Positions 45,567-56,588 of a stretch of 64,000 bases of DNA are shown here, one piece after another. This stretch comes from Arthonia radiata (lineage: Eukaryota; Ascomycota; Arthoniomycetes; Arthoniales; Arthoniaceae). Position numbers and translations under genes: made by a program. Below the pieces are notes generated by a model. The model saw only the letters and a list, made by a program, of their open reading frames with translations, had not been told where the DNA came from and searched no databases. The stretch lies in NCBI GenBank assembly GCA_002989075.1, contig PSQN01000015.1, positions 434,001-498,000 of the forward strand, read 5' to 3'. Numbering within the stretch: the first letter of the stretch is position 1; each line of letters opens with the position of its first letter.

Positions 45567-47838
45567 ATGGCTTCGATGCAGCATCAGTATCGGTGGTGGA
45601 AAGAGGTGAGTCCACATGTTGCTTCATAAACACAATGTCTAGAACGGTCCATCGCTGTTGCTCAGTCGCTATCTGCGAATGGCAAGCCCTAGATACAACC
45701 ATGAACCATTGATCAGACTTGCTGACGCAGACTTCGCTCAAGGCGGTCGTCTATCAGGTTCGTACTCTCCATGGCAACCCTTCCCGTCAGGCCGTTGTGC
45801 TTAAAGCAACACCAGGTATATCCGGCATCGTTCCATGACGCCAATGGTGATGGATGGGGTGATATCAAAGGGATCACCTCTAAGCTGGATCATATAAAAG
45901 ATCTTGGGGCGGACGTACTGTGGATCAGTCCCGGTGCGACAGACTATGCAACCCCACTTTCGTTCATGGGAGCTGACTATCGCAGTTTTCAAGAGCCCTC
46001 AAGTTGACATGGGCTACGACATAGTATGTTGAGCTTCCAGTGTTGTAGGGTGACATCTTCTGGCAGTGTAACTAACGTAGTTATCGCCAACATCTAGAGC
46101 GATTACAAGCAGATCGATCCAAGATTTGGAACCATCGAAGATGTGGACGAGCTAATCGCGGAGCTCAAGAAGCGTGATATGAGACTTATGCTCGATCTCG
46201 TCGTTAACCATACATCAGATCAAGTAAGCCTTCGAAGTACCACCTATCGCTCGAGGGTCGGAAAAGACTAACAGCATGCAGCATGCGTGGTTCAAAGAGT
46301 CTCGCGCTTCCAAGTCAAGCGAGAAACGTGACTGGTACATCTGGAAGCCCGCGAAGCGAGACGCACAAGGCAATAGAAAGCCTCCCTCCAACTGGGTAAT
46401 GCGCCTTGGCGAAGGTCAATCGGCCTGGAACTGGGACGAAGATACGCAAGAGTATTACCTGGCGATCTTTACACCCTCACAACCTGATCTGAATTGGGAC
46501 AACCCCGACGTTCGTCACGCGGTCTTCGATGTGATGAGGTTTTGGCTAGAACGAGGTTGTTCTGGGTTTCGCATGGAGTAAGTACGACAGGAACTCTAAT
46601 GCTCTGTTTGGTGATTGGTCTAATGTCTACGGTCTACAGTGTTATCAACCACATCTCCAAGCATCCAGATTTTCCAGACGCTCCTGTGGTGATGCCCGAG
46701 TCCGAGTTTCAGCCAGGCAACACGTTTTTTGCCAACGGTCCGCGCTTGCATGAGTACCTGAAGGAAATGCATCGAACTGTATTGAGTAAGTACGACGCCA
46801 TAAGTGTGGGTGAAATGGGCTGCGTAGACGATGAGCGCGAGATTATAAAATCAGTGGGCGCAGGAGAAGAAGAACTTAATATGGCTTTCATCTTCGACTT
46901 GACACTTATGGACAGTGAGCCCCAATCGCGGTTGTCCTTGAAGTCGTGGAGCGTTGACGACTTTCGCCGAATTGTCAGCAAGTGGCAGACGTTTATGATT
47001 GAAAATGGCGGCTGGAACGCTATCTGGTCTGAGTGTCACGATGAGCCGCGGAGCGTGTCTCGCTGGACAGACGACAGCAAGGAATACCGTGCGATAGGTA
47101 GCAAGCTACTTGCCTTAATGCACACAACTCTAAGCGGCACCCCTTACATCTACCAAGGACAGGAGATTGGAATGAAAAGCGCACCGCTGGAGTGGGACAT
47201 CTCCGAATTTAAAGATATCGAGACGAAGAACTACTGGCAAAAGATGCAGCAGCTGTATCCCAACAACCGAGAGAAAGAGCAATATGCCAAGCAAGTAGTA
47301 CACGCCAAAGCGCGTGACCATGCGCGAACGCCGATGCAATGGGACCGGTCTCCAAACGCAGGCTTCTGTCCTTCTGGAGTGCAACCCTGGATGCGAGTCG
47401 TCGATGATTACGAGACCTGGAACGCAGCGTTACAGCGCCGTCGTGCCAATACTGAGTCTGTCTTCCACTTCTGGAAACAAGGGCTCGAACGTAGAAAGCA
47501 ACACAAGCAAATATTCGTCTATGGTGGCTTTGAGGTCGTCGACTGCACCAATCCGAACGTTTTCGCGTACAAGCGCACAAGCAAAGACAAGGGTGACTGG
47601 CTAGTTGTGTTGAACATGACTAAGAAGGAGGTGACTTGGAATATTCCCCGCTCAGTAAGTGAAAGCCATTGACAAAAATTTTCGGTCGTCTGTGGACCAT
47701 CTTCTTTCTAACGGAAACAAACAGACGAAAGTCGAGCGTTGGGTTACGGGAACTTACGCTTCCGGAGGTCCAGATAAAGCAACGAGAGGAAAGATAATCC
47801 TTAGAGCTTTCGAAGGATTGTTAGCACCGTTAAGATGA
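45567..47838 (+). CDS. GH13 alpha-glucosidase / oligo-1,6-glucosidase
   Basis: Eight exons: 45567-45605, 45743-45757, 45816-45933, 45986-46023, 46098-46223, 46282-46577, 46640-47654, 47725-47838; introns 52-137 nt; 586 residues, all phases close. Joining restores [27 protein letters not shown] and [21 protein letters not shown]. Exon 2 is only 15 nt. Catalytic residues of GH13 are present: nucleophile Asp211 (GFRMDVINHIS, split by an intron), acid/base Glu269 (SVGEM) and Asp345 (ECHDEPR). The enzyme hydrolyses terminal alpha-glucosidic bonds of small malto/isomalto-oligosaccharides; no signal peptide, so intracellular. Val after the nucleophile is usual in alpha-1,6-acting members, so an isomaltase-type specificity is inferred. 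The family's NHD motif is CHD here. Confidence 0.93.
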
Positions 47839-48228
47839 GTAGCAGTAGGGGCGAGGCGTACCGGCAAAGAGCATCACTAGTTCTGTAGGGCGTCAGGCGC
47901 AATAGTCTCGGACCAAACATTGTTGTAGTTTTCAACCAGCAAAAATCTTGGCTCAGCCAAAGCTCCGCGGCCCGCACTGAATGAACGAACGCGCGCGCGA
48001 CACACTCATCCTGCCGTTTACTTTGAGAACATCCGCGTGTTCGTAGCAAGCACAGCTCCACAGCCTGTGAAGATGTGCAAAGAAGCTCGCTGTCAAACGT
48101 AACGCAACGTGCTACCCCTGTAAGCTCTCCACATCGTCTGCTGCATGTTCAGAGCGTAAAACCAGCTTACACTTCGCTTACCTCCGCGGTTGACGCTTCG
48201 AGCGGCGCCCCTGAAATTCAAACACAGG
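47839..48228. other. Intergenic
   Basis: Spacer between the alpha-glucosidase and the SDR; nothing recognised. Confidence 0.35.
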
Positions 48229-49323
48229 ATGGCAGAGCCGCTAAAACAAGTAGATAATCGTGTCGGCGACATAGACCTCAAAGACCGGGTTTGCCTCGTC
48301 ACGGGCGGCGGCAGTGGTAAGTATACCCACGCTCATCACTTATTCCAGCACACGTAGTCCTACAACCCCCTCGCATCCCTTGAACATACATAGTTCAGCC
48401 TGACTGCGCCACAAAAACACTCCCCTACCGCTCCCTCCATCGCACGTGACCTCGCCCCCCAACCCTTCTAATAAACCACAGGCATCGCCCTCGCCTTCAT
48501 CCGCCTCGCGCTTACCCGTGGCGCCCTTATCCTCCTCGCAGACCTTCACCTCTCCCCCGCCGCCTCCTTCCTTCTCGCCTCCCACCCAGATTCCATCCAT
48601 TTCGAAAAAACTGACGTAACCCACTGGCCGTCCCTCACACGCCTCTTCACCGTCTCCCTGTCCGTCTTCTCCGACATCCCCACAATCTACGTCCCCGCCG
48701 CCGGCCTATTCGAGCCCGCGTCCGCAAACTGGTGGTCCGACAACGATACGGACTCCATGTACGCGCAATTGGAAGTCAACGCCGCCTACCCCATGAAACT
48801 GACACGCCTGGCTATGCGCGCGCTCACCAGTCACGGAAGAAAGGGGGTGGTCTGCACGGTCGCGTCCTCATCAGGGTTAATGGGCATCTACACAGCGCCG
48901 CTGTACTGCGCGTCCAAGCACGCGATCATTGGGTTCGTGAAGGCGCTGGCGCCCGCAGACCGGATCGAAGGGGTGCGGGTTGTTTGCCTCGCGCCTGGGG
49001 ACGTGGACACGCCGATTTGGACGAGCGAGAAGCGGGCGCAGTATGCGGAGCAGCTGAAGAGTGCGATGACGCCGGAGTATGTGGCGGGGGAGATGGTGCG
49101 GCTGGTGTGTGGGGGGAGAGAGTACCCGGGCGGAACGGTGTATGAGGCGCCAGTGGGGGCGGCGCCGAGGGTGGTGCCGCTGTATGGGGTGAAGCCGAGT
49201 CCGGCGTGTGTGGATGCGTTGGTGTTGCAGGGGCGGGGGATGGATGTGAAGGAGGATGTGCCCGAGTATTTTAGGGGGGTGAGGGAGGTGGTGGAGGGGG
49301 AGAAGGGGACGAGATGGCCTTAG
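48229..49323 (+). CDS. Short-chain dehydrogenase/reductase (15-PGDH-like)
   Basis: Two exons, 48229-48316 and 48482-49323, with a 165-nt intron; 309 residues. The cofactor loop TGGGSGIALAF is formed across the splice. The catalytic elements are VASSSGLMG (Ser) and LYCASKHAIIG (Tyr-X3-Lys). The usual NNAG motif is VPAAGLF here, and the third Gly of the TGxxxGxG loop is Ala, so cofactor binding may be altered. The C-terminal region (PGDVDTPIW) fits 15-hydroxyprostaglandin-dehydrogenase-like fungal SDRs; substrate unknown. The third codon positions become extremely G-rich in the last ~350 bp. Confidence 0.87.
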
Positions 49324-49734
49324 GGTGGTGGGTGAGTCGAGGAACAGCTCCGGCAGCACGCGGGACGATGACTGAGGAGTAGAGGAGTAGTTCGTAAGTG
49401 GATATCAATTCAGCGTGACTCCTAGCATATACTCAAGTCGTTCACTTCATATGGTTCATCGACAATGCGTCGCGCAACGACACTTGGTTGCTCCAGGCCG
49501 GGCGGACGCGCGGCCTGCTGAAGTTCGTGTGCGTAGACTTCACGCTTCTGGGTGCTGAGGAATGGCTGGGCGGAGGCTGTGCTTTGCTTGACGCTTCAGA
49601 CGCGCCTTAGTGGACTTCTGCTTGCTCTCTGAACTCGCTGATGTCTCAGACTGCGGATCTCCTCCCATAGTCTCGTCCGAGTTCTCTCGCAGGAACGAAG
49701 CAGGCGTTGATGGACCGGGCCCTGTCCCGCGACC
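49324..49734. other. Intergenic
   Basis: Convergent spacer between the SDR and the membrane-protein relic; nothing recognised. Confidence 0.35.
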
Positions 49735-50553
49735 TCAGGAGTGTGAGCCTGCTGATAGAGGCGACAAATTCCACTCTCTGTACCGCTCCACTATCCTGTT
49801 CGTCTCAATCTCTTCCGTCGAGCCCGGCCAGCTGTAGAGCTCATTTCCCGCAGACGTCGCTTCCCACTTCAGTTGCTTGAAGCTTGGCTGTTCCCTTTCA
49901 CGACTTCGACTTTGACCCTCTCTCCTAAAGCCGGATTCTGTCCGTTGATGATTCATCTCCGTTTCTCAACGCGACTGCACCCCGGATGCAGCAGTGTCAT
50001 ACGAGCCCAAGCGCTTCTTGTCCTTCTTCCGCCCAGATATCGCACCCAAACTTTCCTTCCGCAGATCCAACGGACTCTTCTTTGCGGCCTGCTCCGCCCG
50101 GCTGATTGTCTGGCTGCTGATATACGCCTCGGGCGGGTATATCGGACTGCCACTGAAAGTCGCCAGCTGACTGTTTTGCGGCTTGCTGAACCAGAAGATA
50201 TCTCTTAGCCTGACCTTCTTCCGCATCTTCCTGAAGTCTTGATCATGCTGCTGTTGGCGCCGTTGCGGTAGTATCGTTTTGTTGCGGGCCACGTGCACGA
50301 AGAGCTGGCGGAGTTCTGGGCCGCAAGAGAAGACAATACCGGCTTTTTCTTCGACCATGCTGAAGGTGTTGGGCGGTTGGATGCGCCATGAGGTGTCCTT
50401 CTGCCAGATGCCGGTGTTTGAGGCAGCGACGCGACTGATGGTGAGGCCTGCAGTGATGAGGCCGAGGAGGAAAAGGATGTCGAGAATGATCTCAGTTTTG
50501 CGCTTGATTCGACTGCACGGGGACGTCTTCTGGAAACTCTCGCGCTCTAGACG
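49735..50553 (-). pseudogene. 5'-truncated relic of a fungal 7-TM (rhodopsin-domain-like) membrane protein
   Basis: From 50553 the minus strand reads RLERESFQKTSPCSRIKRKT, then one membrane segment (EIILDILFLLGLITAGLTIS), then the typical late segment NTFSMVEEKAGIVFSCGPEL with RQLFVHVA, and a basic tail ending LGSYDTAASGVQSR at TGA 49968-49966. This matches the last two helices of the fungal plasma-membrane rhodopsin-domain family (PF20684-like); the first five helices are missing and only 342 bp separate it from the next gene. After the TGA the same frame stays open for 76 more codons with a plausible tail (EIETNRIVERYREWNLSPLS). No start codon was found. A relic is most likely. Confidence 0.5.
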
Positions 50554-50895
50554 CTGTTATATTGCTGTGCGATGTGAGCGTCAAGAGATCATTGAGAAGC
50601 TGTTCGTCGCACATCTTGATGCAGCCGAGAGGTGGTTCCCACGTGCAGTGTCACCTTCCCAAAGAGTCTAGCCCACGTGGAAACCCGAGACATGCAAGGG
50701 GTACATATGTTTGGAAATGACTATTATGTCTCGGAAGTGAAAGTGGAAGCATGATACAAGAGTACTTATAAATGTTCACGGCCACGTGCAAGTACTCACG
50801 CACTAGTAACTACATGCGTTTCAGGATGTTAAAGTATTGTTGATCCCTGAGTCTACATTACGGCTCGACAGGCCCTGCAGAACCTCGTCCACAGT
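50554..50895. other. Intergenic
   Basis: Too short and too polar to hold the five missing helices of the neighbouring relic. Contains two CACGTG motifs. Confidence 0.4.
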
Positions 50896-52634
50896 CTACC
50901 TGCCTATATTCTCCACCTTCTCCTCGCCTTGCCCACCAGCCTCTTCAGGTTTTGCGATATCTCTAGCACCTGGTGTCAAGTACGCCGCATCTGTCTCGCC
51001 CAAAGCCTCTCCTTCGGGTGGATGCCACCCGCTGCTCTTCCAAGCCGGGACACGCATCACGTACATGGTGTCGATCTCCTCAAGCGTCCGCCCTTGACTC
51101 TCAGGCACGAAGAAAAAGACGATGAGTGCGCCGGCGAAACAGCACGCCGCGAATATGTACCCATACCTGTAGTCGATCGCGCTCGTGATGTAGGGTGTAA
51201 AGAACGAGATTAGGAAGTTCCAAGTCCAATTCGCGCTCGTCGCCAAGCCCATTGACTTTGCTCTGTAACGGCTCGGGAAGATCTCGCCTACCAGTGCCCA
51301 GATCATGGGACCCCAGGTGATGGCGTAGCCGAAGATGAAGAGGCACGTGAATATAATCATCACGTTGCCGGACGTTTGCGTGGACTCGCCCCGGATCGTC
51401 TGTTCTTGGAACTGAAAATGCCCGACGGACGCGAAGATCATGAAGCACATGAACATCCAGAACCCGCCCGGGATCAGACACTTCCGCCGGCCAAAATGGT
51501 CCACGAGGTACAGCCCGAGGAATGTTGAGCCGAAGTTGATGCCGCCGAGTATCATGCTGGTGACGAAGGGATTGGAGAGTCCGACGCCTGTGAAGACAGT
51601 CGTGCCATAGTAGAAGAAGAAGTTCGCCCCCGTCAGCTGTTGGAGCGACTGCAGAGTCATTCCCAGTATTGTTCGATAGGCCATGCGCGGACCCGTGAAG
51701 ATCTCATACCAAGGGTGCTTGCCTCCAACATGCTCAGCGTCAAATTTCTCCTTGATCTCGCGTAGCTCACGCGCGACCTCGTAATGGTCTTCAGGCTTGC
51801 CGTAGGAGAGTGCGAGGGTCTTCCGCGCCGCATCAATCTTCCCGTGGCGATAGTCCCACCGTGGTGATTCGCGCAAGAACATGATACCGACTGCCATGAA
51901 CACTGGAAAGATGAAACCAATGCCAATTGGTATGCGCCAAGAAGCGGGCCCGTCAATCGCTTCGGTGCCGTAGTTGATGCAATAGGCGAGGAAGATGCCA
52001 AATGTAATGAATAGCTGGTAGGCGCTGATCAGACTGCCACGGATCTGACGAGGTGCAGTCTCGGCCTGATACATTGGTGTCATGACCGACAGGCCACCGA
52101 CACCAATACCTGCAACCCACCGTCCAAGAGCGAGCTGATACCAAGTATTCGATGTGGCAATCTGAACGACCACGCCTATCGCAAATATGACGTTGAGGAC
52201 GACGATAGCCAGCCGCCGACCAAGCATGTCAGCTACCGGACCCGCTCCGAGCGAACCGAACAAAGTACCAATGGAGAGCTGGAAGATGTTGTCAGCTGGA
52301 CCTGTGAAGAATGTTGTGACTGAGACAGACGTACCAAGCCAACAATCAAGCCCTCCTTCCAGTTCGAAAACTCGCCTGAGGGACCAGCAAAGCGATCAAT
52401 GAAGTCGTGCATCTGTACAAACCCGCTGATCTGGCCTGTGTCGTACCCAAAGATCAAGCCACCCATCGAGACAATCAGCGCCATGGCAAAGATGCGGAGC
52501 CTCAAGTATTTGACTGGGGACCGGTCGAGGCTGGACAGGGGCTTGCCCATTTCCTTCTCGATGTCGCTGTCAGGTGGGGAGGCAGATGCAGCCTGTCCCG
52601 GCTGGCGCCGAGAAAACGCATCGAGCATTGGCAT
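50896..52634 (-). CDS. MFS monosaccharide transporter (sugar porter family)
   Basis: Two exons, 52634-52335 and 52278-50896, with a 56-nt intron (52279-52334) that splits GLIVGL/LSIGTLFGS; 560 residues. Sugar-porter signatures: IFGYDTGQISGF in TM1, GSLGAGPVADMLGRRLAI, GRWVAGIGVGGLSVMTPMYQ, PESPRWDYRHGK..AARKTL, QSLQQLTGANFFFYYGTTVF (QQ-TG-N-FYY hexose motif), VDHFGRRKCLI, and PESQGRTLEEIDTMY near the C-terminus. A plasma-membrane hexose uptake carrier is the likely role. The N-terminal 50 residues are cytosolic. A second in-frame ATG two codons downstream is equally possible. Confidence 0.93.
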
Positions 52635-55523
52635 TGTGAAAGCCAGAAAGCTTTTGAAGACTCTTCGAATGCAACTATGTACGCAGGGAAGAGAGCCAGT
52701 TCAAGCCTTGGGCTCGGCCCAAGCGAATGAGATAAGACTGTTGATGATGAGAGTATGATGCAAGTGTTACCAGACTACGGGTCAACGCTAAACATGAAGC
52801 AACCTGCAGCCTTCTGAGGCCCTTGCAGTTAGTGTACAGGGTGGACACTAAAAAGAAGGGAAGATTAAGAAGGAGACGAGAGGGAAGTCGTAAATATTCG
52901 CCCATGTTTTCCTGACCATTGATTCGCAGCCCAGCCATGCCCGTCATTGCCGGTGAACAGCAACGGCAGACGTCATTGGCGAACGTCAAGGCCCATGAAG
53001 AGGTGTGGGTCTGAGCTCCCATACGGATTGGGCAACGAATGAAGCGTTTTAGCATCAGAAGGCTTTAGAAAAAGTATGGAAGGGGGCTGTCAGTCTCGGG
53101 TGGAGAATGCAATGTGATGAAAGGCGCCAGATCCCTGCTGTTGAGCGTCTCAGTGGGCCCGTTGATGCCTGCCATAACAATGGACTCTCTGAACTGCTCT
53201 CTACTGTATTGTGTTTATTCGAACGAGGTCAGTGAGCAATGCTTCACGGGCGTGAGGTGTTGCCAATCTTGGCGGCTTTTTGTCAGATCGATCGCAAGGA
53301 ACCGCAGAACGAGCCGAGGAGCTGCGTCATCATCCGTTCTCGGCGTTTGGTCTCAACTTTCGGACAGCTCGGCCGAGTGTTCCTAGACGCTCATCTTGTT
53401 CTCACTCCTAAAAACCTGGACGTATGGTATTGGCCGTCACGTACGCCTGACCACGCTTCTCGCCGACCTGTGACACAGGAGAGCTTCCTCACAAGATTGA
53501 CCATTTGAGCTCTTGGTAGTCACCACATCCTAGATGCAGCAACATCGCTGAGAACCCCCTTTATTCGGTGGGCTGTCGACATGCAAGTCGCCAAGCACAG
53601 ACAGGATACTGGCAAAGACACACCAGTGCCAATGTGGCAGCCCTGGAAAGATCACGTTTATGCTCTCTTGACGTAATCCTTCGATTCAGTCCCGTACATC
53701 CCACCCGCGCGGATAGTCCCTTCACGCACGGGCTGACTCAACCATAGCATGTCATGAGTGCATAACAAGAACAGTCTATGCTGCATGTATTATGGAAAGG
53801 CATTCAAACGCCGGGGGTCACGTTGCTGCTCGCGCGTCTGCGGAGTCTGGTCTCACCAACCACGATGAAAGCGGGTGAGTTTCCAAGGGACAGCTTCATC
53901 ACGTAGGCGCTTAGGGCAGTCCGGATATTCCACGCTCCGATTTTCCGTCTCAGCAGTGGCCTCTCCTATATTCCAGGCCCTACTAAGAGCTACTGAGACC
54001 AAGACTGTAGCTCAACATCGGCGCTTGGTGATTGTCAGCCGTGGCAACATTCGAAGGATTGTAGAAAGTTTGGTGCCTGCCTCATGTACGGTGCTTCTGA
54101 GTGTCCTGTCCTCTCGAGCCGCGAATATTGCGCCAGTAGTGTGCGGTTATTTCACATGCCAGTGTGCTTATTTGAAATCTCATGGCATTATTGATGATGT
54201 GGGCCGCCAGACGACAGTAGTATGTCGTCGCGGCTCGCCTGGAACCCAGCTTGATGCGCGAAAGGCGGAAAGGGCTTGAAAACCATGTCGAGTACCATGT
54301 GGGCATGGAGACAGGTCTCCTTAGGCTAGTCTTGCTCACGGTACAGTTTCGTAACTTGTCTGCGATGATATAGAGAAGCGGTCGAATGGCAGAAAACCCA
54401 CCCAGGGCGGATCTGGGCGGCCAGGTTGACGAGTTGGGAGAACCTCCGAAAGAGATTCACGCCACCCCTAGCCGCTGTGCGCGATGCGACCTCGCCTGAC
54501 ATTGATGGTTCGCACGCGAATAGCATCGCCACCCGCAGTCGATGCCAAAATATAGGGCAGTGCCGCCCGTTGTTATTCTAGCATGCTCTCAAGCACGCTG
54601 TCAAGGACTCAAGGAAGCTTCTACCGATAAATGCGCAGACAGCTTGACCCACAGCGCGTGGAGGCCGCAGCATTCCCATCCGGAGGTGTCGCGTGCCCAT
54701 GAGCAAGGGCTTCGAACGACACCAGCACTGCAATTTGTCAAATCCCGTGAGTCATGGCGACCTTGATGGCATTTCCCACCCGGACGGACACGAGCAGACG
54801 CTTCGAGCTCCTACCAGGATCCTGAACGCCATATCCTGTTCTGCTGCGAGGAAGGCTGAATGTTACTCAAACACTTCCTCAGATGAATAGTCTAGCCACA
54901 CAGAGCAAGTCCCCGCTTTCCCCGCGGCTGTCTTTGTCTCGTAGGCGCCCGGTTGTGATGCGTACCCGGTTCACGCGAAAGTATAATAGTTCACGTCAGC
55001 CCCTTCTGCAGATCATAGTAGATTTTGGCAACCTGCAGCGTGATTTCTGTCCAATCACTGTAGTACTCTATGTGCGGAGAGCTTTGGCGCAGGAGGATGT
55101 CTGCTATTGCTCGCAGGCTCTGGTGTGTGCACTCAACGCCTGGTCTGTTCCATGGTTCACACTACTAGCTCAACCATCATTCCTATCGCCGAAGCGGTGG
55201 AATTATTCCAGCGTCGAGACGTCGTGTGATGATCTGATCTCTGCTCATCTTCTGCATCGAGAATGTTTTCTGCGAGTCCTTGTACTCAGTGGCGGTCCGC
55301 TCTTCTCAAGCGACGCGCATTCGTGGAATCACATGCATTTGCCAGCGGTAGTGTTGCGGCGTGTGCGCTTGTTGCATTTGTTCTCCTCACTATCATTCGT
55401 TGCACTGGCATAAGAGGCATCTTGTATGCCTGTTCCGTCAATGATGCAAACCCGGTACAATGACTGGTTAGTCTGGGTCAAGGAACTTGATAGATGACCA
55501 TAGAAAGACGAAGTGAATGCGGG

Positions 55524-55625
55524 GACAAATGTCAATACAGGAGGACAAATGTCGCCAGAGGGGACAAATGTCGCTGGGAGGACGAATGCTATTGGACGGA
55601 CAAATGTCACCTGGGGACAAATTTC
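55524..55625. repeat. Six phased GACAAATGTC-like boxes
   Basis: GACAAATGTC occurs exactly at 55524, 55544, 55563 and 55599; diverged copies lie at 55581 (GACGAATGCT) and 55616 (GACAAATTTC). Start-to-start spacing is 20, 19, 18, 18 and 17 bp. The box is an imperfect palindrome (GACA..TGTC). The array ends about 55 bp before a TATA box. Confidence 0.8.
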
Positions 55626-55680
55626 CAAGGCGGGACGCGACGGCCTTTACGGCTTCTGCGCGATGGCTATACCAATCCAT

Positions 55681-55687
55681 TATATAA
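55681..55687 (+). promoter_or_regulatory. TATA box
   Basis: TATATAA 98 bp upstream of the ATG at 55785 and just downstream of the phased box array. Confidence 0.55.
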
Positions 55688-55784
55688 GGCGCACTCTCTC
55701 CTGCCTCTGCATACGTATTACGTGAGAGCCAGCCTCCCATCTCCACAGTCGTCGCGAGGATTTTGCCCTTGCCTGCCCGTCAAC

Positions 55785-56193
55785 ATGCTTTCCAAAGTCT
55801 GCCAGCTTTCTCGTAACCTTCTTATTGTACCAATTGTTCTCAACCAAGCCCCCACTTCCGGCACGCTAGGCACGGGCAACGGCAGTCAAAGCAGCAGTGG
55901 TCGTCGGACGTATTTGGATCGCCGGGCTGGCAAAGCTCAAGAGAGTCTGGGTACGATTGTGGACGAGAGCAATCCGACCGTGGTGTGTACAAGATAACAC
56001 GGCATTTCCACTGGGTGCCCCCATGCTGACGGTCTGCCTTTAGGATCGTCTTTATCCTTTCCCACCTGCTCAAGCCGAACCTGGTCGAAGTGGATATCCA
56101 TCGGCGGAGAGCAAGAAACCATTGCCGGACAATGGGATGAGCGGAGCCGAGGAAAAGAAGGGCAGACAGTCAATGAGCATTGGCCGGCAGTAG
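55785..56193 (+). CDS. Hypothetical small protein
   Basis: Two exons, 55785-55982 and 56044-56193, with a 61-nt intron (branch-like TGCTGAC); 115 residues. ATG context CAACATGC. Begins MLSKVCQLSRNLLIVPIVLN, a weak signal- or presequence-like stretch, followed by a Gly/Ser region and a hydrophilic tail (SAESKKPLPDNGMSGAEEKK). No family recognised. The TATA box and phased upstream boxes support a real, possibly regulated gene; otherwise evidence rests on frame and splice sites. Confidence 0.5.
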
Positions 56194-56588
56194 CAGTAGC
56201 GGCAATATAGCGCAAAGTCGGCATCTTGCTTATATCTCTGCACCTGGGCTATTATCGTGTCTCGCTATGGCACAGAGACTGCTAGCGCGGACAGGAAACA
56301 AAGGGCGGCTAGGAGCGGCATGAGCTCCGAGCTGAAAATCACGACTCTACAAGTTTTTCGTTTGTGCTTGAAAACCAATGTATCGTGAGATCTCAAGGGT
56401 CTCAACCCGCAACTTTTCTGTGCGTCTTTTTCGGATGCTGATGACCTACTGATGATGTAAGAGCATCTAAGATGACTCTTTTGTTCTCTTTCTTTTCACA
56501 TGCATTTTACTGTTGAAGGTTCGTACTTGATACACTCACGTACGTTCTTCGGGTCACTAGCAACTAGATGCTCATGCCAACTACCCAC
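56194..56588. other. Intergenic, convergent
   Basis: Spacer between convergent genes; nothing recognised. Confidence 0.35.

Larger units (their letters stand above)
52635..55784. other. Gene-free region, 3.1 kb
   Basis: Many frames of 60-180 codons on both strands, none with a domain, signal or convincing splice pattern. The left end includes the sugar-transporter promoter; the right end holds the ACAAATGTC boxes and TATA box of the next gene. Confidence 0.4.

Noticed and set aside
45701-45757. Start of the alpha-glucosidase at ATG 45701, followed by TGA, suggesting a pseudogene
   Set aside because: An upstream exon at 45567-45605 encodes RWWKE and splices to a 15-nt exon, restoring the family N-terminus.
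45567-52634. Sugar-use or secondary-metabolite gene cluster (glucosidase, SDR, transporter)
   Set aside because: No backbone enzyme (PKS, NRPS, terpene cyclase) or local regulator, orientations are mixed, and a pseudogene intervenes.
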